A stretch of DNA of 23,782 nucleotides from an uncultured Prevotella sp. (GTDB taxonomy: Bacteria; Bacteroidota; Bacteroidia; Bacteroidales; Bacteroidaceae), in contig CAMPYS010000028.1 of NCBI GenBank assembly GCA_946998295.1, positions 1 through 23,782 of the forward strand. The letters run 5' to 3'. Below are positions 1 to 6,446 of the stretch, in pieces. Position 1 is the first letter of the stretch. Every line of letters begins with the position of its first letter. Below the pieces are notes generated by a model. It saw nothing but the letters and a program-made list of their open reading frames with translations. It made no database searches and had not been told where the DNA came from. Made by a program: the position numbers and the translations under genes.

Positions 1-218
1 ACAAAAATATGATGAAATGAGCAAATTTTGAACAATGAGTTTTGCAGAGGTCTCATGCCATTTAAAAAAATATCATCGATGGTATATTCAAATTTTACAT
101 TTCCTCTCATCAAACTTTCCCCTGTCAAAACAAGATAATCTGCATTGTAAAATTCAATCCAATTTATTATTTCAATATGAGAGAAATCTCCTGTGTCTGA
201 GTTTAAAATCAAAATCAT
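1..218 (-). CDS. Probable ATP-grasp peptide maturase, N-terminal part (runs off the left edge)
   Basis: The reverse strand reads open from an ATG at 218 to the window edge, giving 72 codons with no stop. The protein begins MILILNSDTGDFSHIEIINW, continues through IEFYNADYLVLTGESLMRG, and later has FEYTIDD. This opening (MILI, then an [N/S]xD, then an xxIxWxxxYNAxxxxLxGE pattern) is what I recall for the N-terminal pre-ATP-grasp domain of maturases in grasp-with-spasm RiPP systems. There the enzyme uses ATP to form intramolecular ester or amide links in a precursor peptide. The ATP-binding and catalytic parts lie outside the window, so activity cannot be judged. The ATG overlaps the stop of the upstream DUF6624-like gene as ATGA, which implies translational coupling. 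It could also be another ATP-grasp ligase; the call rests on N-terminal resemblance only. Confidence 0.5.
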   Translation of the reverse strand, partial: MILILNSDTGDFSHIEIINWIEFYNADYLVLTGESLMRGNVKFEYTIDDIFLNGMRPLQNSLFKICSFHHIF

Positions 219-814
219 TTTATTATATAATTTGGTAGTAATGGTAAACCTAACTCATTCATTAAACTATCTGATAACCATTTATCTTCTTGTTTAACAT
301 AAGGTTTTTTCAGCCAGTTCTTAAATGCTGTGTTAAAAATTGTACGATGTTCACATACTACATAATATTTGTCTAGAATAAGCATGCATGTCGACGATGA
401 AAGCTTTCCCTTTTTAACTTCGGATATTAACATTTGTCTTAAATGTCTATTTAAACGTCTCGGATTATGAAGAAAAATAGCTAATAATGATGCATTTATA
501 GACTCTTTATGTAAATACGGTTCACCAAGCACTTTTCCATCGATCCACCCATATTTTTTTATAATTTCTGTTGCCCGTTGAAAATTAATTGAATCTACAG
601 AGAAGAGAAATGCCCTCACATCCGCCTTTTTTTTAAATTGGTGTAATGAAGAAGCTCTGACTCCTTGGTCTAATCCGTACATTTCAGAAAGGACTAATGC
701 TATACTGTCTGTAGGAATATTAGAGCAAGATGTAAGAGGTACTTTGGGAGAGAGGGAGTAAGAGCAAAAAAGAATTAAAAAAAATAGAAGAGTAGCAATT
801 TTTTTATTTTTCAT
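215..814 (-). CDS. DUF6624-like exported protein, possible lipoprotein
   Basis: A 199-residue protein with an N-terminal export signal: basic MKNKK, then a hydrophobic stretch at about residues 8-21. A lipobox-like LTSC ends at Cys30, but Lys24 and Pro23/26 between the hydrophobic core and this Cys make lipidation uncertain. The mature part shows the pattern I associate with DUF6624: DQGVR near residue 50, then ATEIIKKYGW, a KVLGE segment, a helical LLAIFLHNP, EVKKGKLSSS and a C-terminal LGLPLLPNYI. DUF6624 has no established biochemical function that I know of. The gene overlaps both neighbours: its ATG lies inside the end of a possible 37-codon peptide, and its stop forms ATGA with the ATP-grasp gene. 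That context suggests a role next to a modified-peptide pathway, but this is inference. Confidence 0.65.
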   Translation of the reverse strand: MKNKKIATLLFFLILFCSYSLSPKVPLTSCSNIPTDSIALVLSEMYGLDQGVRASSLHQFKKKADVRAFLFSVDSINFQRATEIIKKYGWIDGKVLGEPYLHKESINASLLAIFLHNPRRLNRHLRQMLISEVKKGKLSSSTCMLILDKYYVVCEHRTIFNTAFKNWLKKPYVKQEDKWLSDSLMNELGLPLLPNYIIK

Positions 815-917
815 ATAAAACTAAACAAAATTTTCCGTTTAACATTCCTAAATAAAAATAGTAAAAGGAAATTCCTCCCACAATTTGAGACATTTTAGCT
901 TTCTTTATTTCTTTCAT
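804..917 (-). CDS. Possible 37-residue Gly-Gly peptide (candidate RiPP precursor)
   Basis: A short open frame starts at an ATG at 917 and reads MKEIKKAKMSQIVGG, then a hydrophobic, aromatic-rich segment ISFYYFYLGMLNGKF and an end CLVLYEK. A double glycine follows a short lysine-rich leader, as in many peptides exported by C39-peptidase transporters. Its stop overlaps the ATG of the DUF6624-like gene by 11 nt, so the two could be translationally coupled. Against it: the core lacks the Thr/Ser and Asp/Glu pattern expected of ester-linked graspetides, there is no clear ribosome binding site, and the sequence may belong to a dispersed intergenic repeat. Treat it as a candidate only. Confidence 0.3.
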   Translation of the reverse strand: MKEIKKAKMSQIVGGISFYYFYLGMLNGKFCLVLYEK

Positions 918-1239
918 TTGGAAAACATATGACTTAATAACTACTTCTCAATATGATAGGCTTTGCCTTTCCCATTTTATTATGCTGTAAATATACAAAA
1001 AATATTATTAAATAATTATATATAGCTAATCAAGATACATTATTTTAAATAATATTTAACAAATGAGATACTTTTGCAGCAATAATACTTAACAATTGTT
1101 TACTCATATTCTAAAAGTGTAATCCAGATTTCCTCGTTTTTCCTTTGACATCCCACTCTACCCAATTCCCAATTAATCTCATTATATACCTATAATTTAG
1201 CAGCTTGATAACAGTATTCATCATTAAAATTATCAAGCA
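918..1239. other. Intergenic stretch with short degenerate frames and a possible promoter
   Basis: No convincing gene. On the plus strand TACTTTTG at 1069-1076 matches the Bacteroidota -7 element TAnnTTTG, but no matching -33 TTTG is present; it would read toward the pseudogene at 1240. A 9-bp inverted repeat GCTTGATAA (1203-1211) and TTATCAAGC (1230-1238) lies just before that pseudogene. On the minus strand a 23-codon frame (about 1116-1187) contains GNWVEWDVKGKTRKSGLHF. It looks protein-like but has no detectable partner, and may be a repeat or a gene remnant. Confidence 0.5.
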
Positions 1240-1410
1240 ATGGAATCAAACAGCAATGACAATTACGTGCTGATCTTGGAAGACCGCACGGAAGTGAAGA
1301 ATGAAAAGGAAGCGGGAAAACTCTCCGTAATTTCTGGTATTGACGACAAGTGAGGCCTTAAAACCACTGAAGCCATCGCCGCCAATCAGGCAGCGTTCTT
1401 ATATTACTAA
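1240..1410 (+). pseudogene. Remnant of a DUF3945-type mobile-element protein (N-terminus only)
   Basis: The frame from the ATG at 1240 encodes MESNSNDNYVLILEDRTEVK, then EAGKLSVISGIDDK, a TGA at 1351-1353, and continues in the same frame as GLKTTEAIAANQAAF before a TAA at 1408. The VLxLxD, VxSGID and LKT spacing is what I recall from the start of DUF3945 proteins carried by CTnDOT-like conjugative transposons. There a residue (often Gly) stands where the TGA is, so one substitution would explain the break. The rest of the large protein is missing. Base composition is close to half G+C with GAC, CGC, ACG, GCC and CTG codons, quite unlike the AT-rich neighbours, which fits horizontal origin. 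The family assignment is from memory of short motifs. Confidence 0.55.
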
Positions 1411-1434
1411 TCTTGGGAAGATTATACAATAACT

Positions 1435-3180
1435 CTATGCTATTTCCAAACCTAATTGTTTAATAAGTTCGTTTACAGCTTCATTTTCTTTTTTCATATT
1501 TTCAAGTTCTTCCCAAGGCGTTAATATTTTTTTTATTTCATCAGGTTTAGCTAATTTGAATTTTATAGTAATATTTCCGTTGTGTAATTCATTTGCCATA
1601 GTTTTTCTTATACGTCCTTTAATAGCTGTCATTTCATCTAATAATATTTTATTATTTGCTATTACTTCTATATTTGGACATTCTTTTACTATAGGCTTTA
1701 GATTTCGCATACGCTGTGCTAATCCAATATTATTTTTCTCTATTCGAGAGCACATCTTTTTCCATTCTATAGAAAGTTCCTCTTGTGCAAAAAAACGTTT
1801 TTCCTCTTTATTTGTAATATCAAATGTTTCTTTTATATTATTTTTAGGATACTTCTCGTTCCGTAGATTATTAAAAGACATACCAAGTCCTCCTAAGCTA
1901 ATTTTGTTTTTAGCAACAGAAGTCTTGTTATTAGAATACGAATCTTTATTTTCAGTATTTTTTGCTGTAATATCACTCATAGTGGTAACCTGCTGAACCA
2001 CTTTACTTTTATGAGTTTTTACAGTTAAGTTTTTGAACAGGGATTTTAAACGTTTAGGGCTACGCCCCGAAGGTAGTTTATCATCTTCTTGTGTAATTTG
2101 TGCTATCTGTATAAGTGTTAATTCTATAAGTAACCTTTTATTAGAACTTTGCTTATATTGTATATCGCATTTATTAGTAAGTTCTATAGTTTTATACAAG
2201 AATTTTATTGGACATTTTTTTGCTTGTTCTTGGTATCTTTCTCTGAAATTTGCACTACAATCTAACAGACTTAAAGTTTGTTGATCTTTTGCCATTAAAA
2301 CATTTCTAACATGTTCAGCTAATCCATTTATAAGATGTCCACCATCAAAACCCTTATTTAATAAGTTGTTTATTAGCAACATTATTTCGCTAACATTATT
2401 TTTTAAGGAAAAATCTATAATCTTGAAATAATTTTCAATATCCAATACATTTAAGTCTTTTATTACATTTTGATAAGTAATGTTACCTTGTGAAAAACTT
2501 GCTACTTGGTCAAAAATAGATAAAGCATCTCTCATTCCTCCATCAGCTTTTTCAGCAATGATATTCAAGGCAGCTTCTTCATAAGTTATATTTTCTTTTG
2601 CAGCAACATTTTTTAAATGGTTTACAATGTTTTCTACTGTCATACGTTCAAAGTCATATATTTGACAACGTGAAAGTATAGTTGGTAAAATTTTATGTTT
2701 TTCTGTTGTTGCAAGTATAAAAATAACATGTGCAGGTGGCTCCTCTAAAGTTTTTAGAAAAGCGTTAAACGCTGCAGTTGACAACATATGAACCTCATCA
2801 ATAATAAATATCTTATACCTTCCCATTTGTGGAGGTATTCGAGTCTGTTCCATTAGGGATTTAATATTTTCAACAGAGTTGTTACTAGCAGCGTCTAATT
2901 CAAGTATATTATAACTTCTTCCTTCGTTAAACGCCTTACAGCTTTCACATTCGTTACATGCTTCCCCATTAGTTGTAATATTAGAACAATTTATAGTTTT
3001 AGCAAATATGCGAGCACATGTTGTTTTTCCTACTCCTCGAGGTCCACAGAAAAGATATGCATGGGCTAATTTCCCCGATTTTACAGCATTTTTTAAAGTA
3101 GTTGTAAGTGCCTGTTGCCCTATTACAGAGTCGAATGATAAAGGTCTATATTTACGTGCAGAAACTATATACTCTTCCAT
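1435..3180 (-). CDS. dnaX: DNA polymerase III subunit gamma/tau (clamp loader ATPase)
   Basis: A 581-residue AAA+ ATPase that loads the sliding clamp and, through its C-terminal tau part, links the loader to the polymerase. It shows the DnaX opening ARKYRP at residues 8-13, Walker A GPRGVGKTT at 46-54, a four-Cys zinc site at Cys65, 75, 78 and 81, Walker B IIDEVHML at about 126-133, the sensor-1 ATTE segment near 157-160 and the arginine-finger SRC motif at 170-172. AAA+ domain III runs to roughly residue 365. A low-complexity Lys/Asn-rich linker at about 370-450 leads to a C-terminal domain typical of tau. The ATG at 3180 sits about 20 nt after a likely transcription start and gives the family's normal N-terminus. 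A T7 slippery site lies in the linker (separate entry). It is divergent from divIC. Confidence 0.97.
   Translation of the reverse strand: MEEYIVSARKYRPLSFDSVIGQQALTTTLKNAVKSGKLAHAYLFCGPRGVGKTTCARIFAKTINCSNITTNGEACNECESCKAFNEGRSYNILELDAASNNSVENIKSLMEQTRIPPQMGRYKIFIIDEVHMLSTAAFNAFLKTLEEPPAHVIFILATTEKHKILPTILSRCQIYDFERMTVENIVNHLKNVAAKENITYEEAALNIIAEKADGGMRDALSIFDQVASFSQGNITYQNVIKDLNVLDIENYFKIIDFSLKNNVSEIMLLINNLLNKGFDGGHLINGLAEHVRNVLMAKDQQTLSLLDCSANFRERYQEQAKKCPIKFLYKTIELTNKCDIQYKQSSNKRLLIELTLIQIAQITQEDDKLPSGRSPKRLKSLFKNLTVKTHKSKVVQQVTTMSDITAKNTENKDSYSNNKTSVAKNKISLGGLGMSFNNLRNEKYPKNNIKETFDITNKEEKRFFAQEELSIEWKKMCSRIEKNNIGLAQRMRNLKPIVKECPNIEVIANNKILLDEMTAIKGRIRKTMANELHNGNITIKFKLAKPDEIKKILTPWEELENMKKENEAVNELIKQLGLEIA
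1789..1807 (-). other. Candidate -1 frameshift site in dnaX (T TTT TTT with upstream SD-like AGAGG)
   Basis: On the coding strand the codons CGT TTT TTT GCA (Arg462-Phe463-Phe464-Ala) make a perfect X XXY YYZ heptamer, T TTT TTT, at 1795-1789. AGAGG lies 7 nt upstream at 1807-1803, comparable in kind to the stimulatory internal SD of E. coli dnaX. A weak GCACA (1788-1784) and TGTGC (1754-1750) pair lies directly downstream. A -1 slip would add 19 residues and stop, giving about 483 residues that keep all AAA+ domains but lose the tau tail, as gamma does. Whether slippage occurs is not shown by sequence alone. Confidence 0.35.
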
Positions 3181-3186
3181 AATGAT

Positions 3187-3201
3187 ATTATTATTATTAT
3201 T
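3187..3201. repeat. Trinucleotide repeat (ATT)5 in the dnaX leader
   Basis: Five uninterrupted ATT units on the plus strand (AAT on the dnaX mRNA) fill most of the gap between the dnaX -7 box at 3207-3214 and its ATG at 3180. Copy number could vary by slippage, changing leader length. No sign of function beyond that. Confidence 0.6.
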
Positions 3202-3206
3202 TTTCG

Positions 3207-3214
3207 CAAAGTTA
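3207..3214 (-). promoter_or_regulatory. -7 promoter element for dnaX
   Basis: On the minus strand the octamer TAACTTTG fits the Bacteroidota -7 consensus TAnnTTTG. No TTTG is found at the expected -33 distance. A start around 3200 would leave a leader of about 20 nt before the dnaX ATG. Confidence 0.5.
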
Positions 3215-3310
3215 ATAAGAGTTATTAGAGAGTTGCTTGTAATAGTTACTATAATTTGTTAATTACATAAATTATTATTCTGATGTAGGTCTGTTTTAAA
3301 ATGTTTTGTG

Positions 3311-3318
3311 TAATTTTG
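3311..3318 (+). promoter_or_regulatory. -7 promoter element for divIC
   Basis: TAATTTTG matches TAnnTTTG about 40 nt ahead of the divIC GTG start at 3360. No good -33 TTTG is seen at 19-21 nt spacing, so strength is unclear. Confidence 0.45.
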
Positions 3319-3359
3319 TGCAAACGTATATAGATAGTTTTATTTGATAGTTATTAGTA

Positions 3360-3710
3360 GTGAGTAAATTATTTAATGATATTTTTTCTAAAATAAGTAA
3401 ATACAAATACTATATAGTATTCGTATTAGGCACACTCTTTGTTGGCTTTTTAGGTGAGAATAGTTTCTTAAAACGAATAGAATATTACTATCAAATAAAA
3501 AAAATGAATGAAGATATAGAGAAATTCGAATCTAAATATTATCATGATTTAAAGTCTTTATCAGATTTACAAAAAAATCCAACAACAATTACAAAGATAG
3601 CCCGTAAAACTTACTTCATGAAAGCTGATGACGAAGATATTTTTGTATTGAGTGATGATGAGGATACAGACAATAATGATAATAATGAATTTTATGAAAC
3701 AACTGAATAA
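3360..3710 (+). CDS. divIC: Septum formation initiator family protein (FtsB/DivIC-like)
   Basis: A 116-residue bitopic membrane protein of the divisome subcomplex that links early and late cell-division proteins. It has a short cytoplasmic N-terminus, one transmembrane helix at about residues 16-34 (YYIVFVLGTLFVGFLG), then a charged helical segment at about 40-72 that fits the coiled coil of the family. It ends with the conserved IARKTYFMKADDEDIFVL region seen in Bacteroidota members and a very acidic tail. Translation most likely starts at the GTG at 3360: an in-frame stop lies at 3348-3350 and no ATG precedes the membrane helix. The next gene begins inside its 3' end, so the two are probably co-translated. 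Divergent from dnaX. Confidence 0.88.
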   Translation: MSKLFNDIFSKISKYKYYIVFVLGTLFVGFLGENSFLKRIEYYYQIKKMNEDIEKFESKYYHDLKSLSDLQKNPTTITKIARKTYFMKADDEDIFVLSDDEDTDNNDNNEFYETTE

Positions 3711-4113
3711 ATTAGAAAGTATATTATATATTATAGGTGGTTTTACTATGACCATAGGGGCAGGGCTATACGCTTTTTTTCTGTATCAGAAATTTAGCTG
3801 TTGGTTAATGCTATTAGGTGCAATTATCTTTGTATCCATGCAGATTCGTCAAAAGTATTTAGGAACATCTGTAACAATACATCGTCTGCGCAAAATAATG
3901 TTTTTAAGTCATGCTTGTTTTTTACTTGCAGGGGTATTAATGGTAGAAGATGCTTATAATTTTATAAAGCCATTTTTTTCTTCTTCTATAGAGAGTTATA
4001 ATCTTTATGTAACTATTTTCTATCATAATTGGGTTGTACTTTTACTTATAGCTGCTATACTTGAAGCTTATTCAATACATAGGATAAGTACAGAACTAAC
4101 TAAAAAACACTAA
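3694..4113 (+). CDS. Small four-helix membrane protein, function unknown
   Basis: About 139 residues from the ATG at 3694 (MKQLNKLESILYIIGG). Alternative in-frame ATGs lie upstream at 3685 and 3652, but they fall deeper in divIC and add a non-conserved polar tail, so 3694 is preferred. Four hydrophobic segments are visible: LYIIGGFTMTIGAGLYAFFL, WLMLLGAIIFVSM, KIMFLSHACFLLAGVLMV and WVVLLLIAAILEAYS. No catalytic motif is seen. It overlaps the divIC stop by 17 nt, so it is probably translated with divIC, which hints at an envelope or division-linked role without proving one. I recognise it only as a conserved type of Bacteroidales hypothetical protein. Confidence 0.75.
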   Translation: MKQLNKLESILYIIGGFTMTIGAGLYAFFLYQKFSCWLMLLGAIIFVSMQIRQKYLGTSVTIHRLRKIMFLSHACFLLAGVLMVEDAYNFIKPFFSSSIESYNLYVTIFYHNWVVLLLIAAILEAYSIHRISTELTKKH

Positions 4114-4146
4114 AAAGACGCGATTATATTTAAATAGAATAAAAAT

Positions 4147-4179
4147 TTTTCTACAGCTCAATAATACATAGTAATTTTG
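4147..4179 (+). promoter_or_regulatory. Probable promoter of the DUF4369-pyrC-phosphoesterase operon
   Basis: TTTT at 4147-4150 and TAATTTTG at 4172-4179 are separated by 21 nt, close to the Bacteroidota TTTG-N19-21-TAnnTTTG arrangement. A start near 4186 would leave a leader of about 20 nt before the ATG at 4205. An 8-codon frame (ATG 4186, stop 4210-4212) overlaps that ATG. Confidence 0.5.
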
Positions 4180-4204
4180 CCAGGTATGAACAAGCAATTA
4201 ATTT

Positions 4205-5056
4205 ATGAATAAAATAGTTTATGCCTTAATCATTGTTATAACTTTTAGTTCTTGTGCTAAATCTTACTATATTGAAGGAACATCAAATATATCTAATTTA
4301 GATGGTCGCAAACTCTATTTAAAATCAGTAAAAGATAAAAACTTATTTAATATAGATTCTTGTGATGTTATACATGGAGAATTTGTTTTCAGAGGTACTA
4401 TAGATTCTGCTAAAGTTGTACAAGTGTTCATGGATAATATAAACATTCAATTTCCTATAGTTCTTGAAGAAGGTAATATTACCCTTAAGTTAAACGATGC
4501 TTCACAAAACGTTAGTGGTACTCCACTTAATGATAAACTTAATAAGTTTTGGAAAAGATTTATCCAATTGCGAAATCAATATACAGAAATAGATCATGAA
4601 GAAACTGTATTTTTAATGAATGGATATGATGAGGAAACTACAAACTCTAAACTTATAAAAAAGGCATTAAAAGTGTATGATACAGGAGATAAGCTATTTA
4701 CTAATTTTATAACAGAAAACTTTGATAACATACTGGCACCGTGGGCTTTTCTGATAAAGGTTACATATGATATGACACCAAATGCATACCCTATATGGAT
4801 GAACGAATATTTATATATAAATGCTATTTCGCAGCTACCGTCTTGGATAGAATTTATTATGGCAAAAGCACCTGCTAAATTTAAAAAGAATCCAATGGTA
4901 AAGGATTTCTATACTAACTTCCAAAATATACAAAAAGAAATGAATGGTATGAATAGAAATAACGAATATACAACTGATTCATTACCTAATTATGAAAGAA
5001 AAGCTATAAAATATAACGAATTATCAGAAGATACAACTATTTATAATAATTATTGA
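4205..5056 (+). CDS. DUF4369 domain lipoprotein
   Basis: A 283-residue lipoprotein. The signal peptide ends in lipobox FSSC with Cys17, so the protein should be anchored in the outer or inner membrane facing the periplasm or the surface. Residues about 20-115 carry the DUF4369 pattern: YYIEGTSNISNLDGRKLYL, then FNIDSCDVIHGEFVFRGTID, then PIVLEEGNITLKL and SGTPLNDKLNKF. In other Bacteroidota this beta-sandwich domain often precedes a thioredoxin or AhpC/TSA domain. None is seen here, and the C-terminal part is helical and charged without a CxxC motif. Function is unknown. It is the first gene of a plus-strand unit, 15 nt ahead of pyrC. Confidence 0.85.
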   Translation: MNKIVYALIIVITFSSCAKSYYIEGTSNISNLDGRKLYLKSVKDKNLFNIDSCDVIHGEFVFRGTIDSAKVVQVFMDNINIQFPIVLEEGNITLKLNDASQNVSGTPLNDKLNKFWKRFIQLRNQYTEIDHEETVFLMNGYDEETTNSKLIKKALKVYDTGDKLFTNFITENFDNILAPWAFLIKVTYDMTPNAYPIWMNEYLYINAISQLPSWIEFIMAKAPAKFKKNPMVKDFYTNFQNIQKEMNGMNRNNEYTTDSLPNYERKAIKYNELSEDTTIYNNY

Positions 5057-5071
5057 ACTTTATAATAAGTA

Positions 5072-6424
5072 ATGCGAACACTTATAGAAAATGGTAATAT
5101 TGTAAATGAAGGGAAATGCTTCAAAGCTAACATTCTAATTGAAGATGATAAGATTTTTACAATAACAAATAAAAGTATTAGGAAAAATAGTACTTATGAC
5201 CACTATATTGATGCTAAAGGAAGTTTTATCTTACCGGGGATAATAGATACACACGTCCATTTTAGAGAACCGGGATTGGAAGAAAAAGCAGATATAGAGA
5301 GTGAATCTCGGGCAGCTGCTTATGGTGGAGTTACCTCTTTTTTTGATATGCCTAATACTATTCCACAAACTATAACTATAAAAGCACTACAAGATAAGTA
5401 CAATAGAGCAAAACTTAAAAGCCATATTAACTATACTTTCTTTTTTGGAGCAACAAGTAATAATTCAGATACTATAAAGCAACTTGATATACATAGTGTA
5501 CCAGGCGTAAAATTATTTATGGGTGCTTCAACTGGTAATATGCTTGTAGACGAGCGTTCTGCTTTAGATAATATTTTTGAATCAGTAGCAAATAAAGGTC
5601 TCATACTAATGACACATTGTGAAGACTCTGCTATGATAAACAAAAATATGATTGATGCAAAGAAAATTCATGGAGCTGATCCAAATATAATATACCATGA
5701 TATAATAAGAAGTGAAGCTGCATGTTATAAATCATCGTCTTTAGCAGTGGAGTTATCTTTGAAACATAAAACACAATTACATATAGCACACATAACTACA
5801 GCACGGGAGCTTTCACTACTAAATAAACCTAATGTTAGAGATTTTGTTACTCTTGAAGCTGTAATAGCTCATCTAATTTTTACAAATAAAGATTATAAGA
5901 CAATAGGCAGTTTGATAAAATGTAATCCTGCGGTAAAATCTATAACTGATAGAACTGAGTTACGTAAAGCTCTTGCAGATGGAAGGATATCAACTATTGG
6001 TACAGACCATGCACCGCATCTTATCTCTCAAAAACAAGGAGGTTGCTCTTGTGCGGCTTCAGGAATGCCTATAATACAATTTTCCTTAGTTTGCATGTTA
6101 GAACTTGTTGATAAGGGCGTTATCACACTTGAACAATTAGTTAATCTAATGGCACATACACCTTCTAAACGATTCAATATAGATAATCGTGGATATTTAA
6201 GAGAGGGATATAAGGCTGATATAGTGATTGTTACTCCAAACAAACAATGGACTGTTACTAAAGATATTATTCAAAGTAAATGTAAGTGGAGCCCATTGAT
6301 TGGACATATATTTAATTGGAAAGTAGAGCATACGTTCTGTAATGGTATCCACTTATATAATAATGGTGTTTTTAACGAAAACTACCGTGGTGAAAAACTT
6401 TCATTTCGGAGTAATATAAGATGA
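5072..6424 (+). CDS. pyrC: Dihydroorotase, class I
   Basis: A 450-residue zinc amidohydrolase that interconverts N-carbamoyl-L-aspartate and dihydroorotate in de novo pyrimidine synthesis. Motifs are complete: DTHVHFREPG at residues 59-68, with metal ligands His61 and His63 and substrate-binding Arg65; GGVTSFFDMPNT at about 90-101; a THCED histidine near 187; an IAHITT histidine near 240; and GTDHAPH near 309-315 with the catalytic Asp. The length and the REPG form fit the class I enzymes usual in Bacteroidota (often annotated pyrC, some as allantoinase-like). The N-terminus MRTLIENGNIVNEG is the normal small beta domain. It lies between a lipoprotein and a phosphoesterase gene in one operon, with a 22-nt gap to the next gene. 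Confidence 0.95.
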   Translation: MRTLIENGNIVNEGKCFKANILIEDDKIFTITNKSIRKNSTYDHYIDAKGSFILPGIIDTHVHFREPGLEEKADIESESRAAAYGGVTSFFDMPNTIPQTITIKALQDKYNRAKLKSHINYTFFFGATSNNSDTIKQLDIHSVPGVKLFMGASTGNMLVDERSALDNIFESVANKGLILMTHCEDSAMINKNMIDAKKIHGADPNIIYHDIIRSEAACYKSSSLAVELSLKHKTQLHIAHITTARELSLLNKPNVRDFVTLEAVIAHLIFTNKDYKTIGSLIKCNPAVKSITDRTELRKALADGRISTIGTDHAPHLISQKQGGCSCAASGMPIIQFSLVCMLELVDKGVITLEQLVNLMAHTPSKRFNIDNRGYLREGYKADIVIVTPNKQWTVTKDIIQSKCKWSPLIGHIFNWKVEHTFCNGIHLYNNGVFNENYRGEKLSFRSNIR

Positions 6425-6446
6425 TAATATCCTACATAAACTTTTT

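Noticed and set aside
35..238. 67-codon plus-strand frame at the left edge
   Set aside because: It is antisense to the ATP-grasp-like gene, whose minus-strand reading has clear protein character and a coupled start; the plus frame has no motif.
2213..2222. A AAA AAA slippery heptamer in dnaX near codon 320
   Set aside because: It is in the right frame for a -1 shift, but it would truncate inside the clamp-loader oligomerisation domain 7 codons later, giving no useful gamma. The T7 site near codon 463 is better placed.
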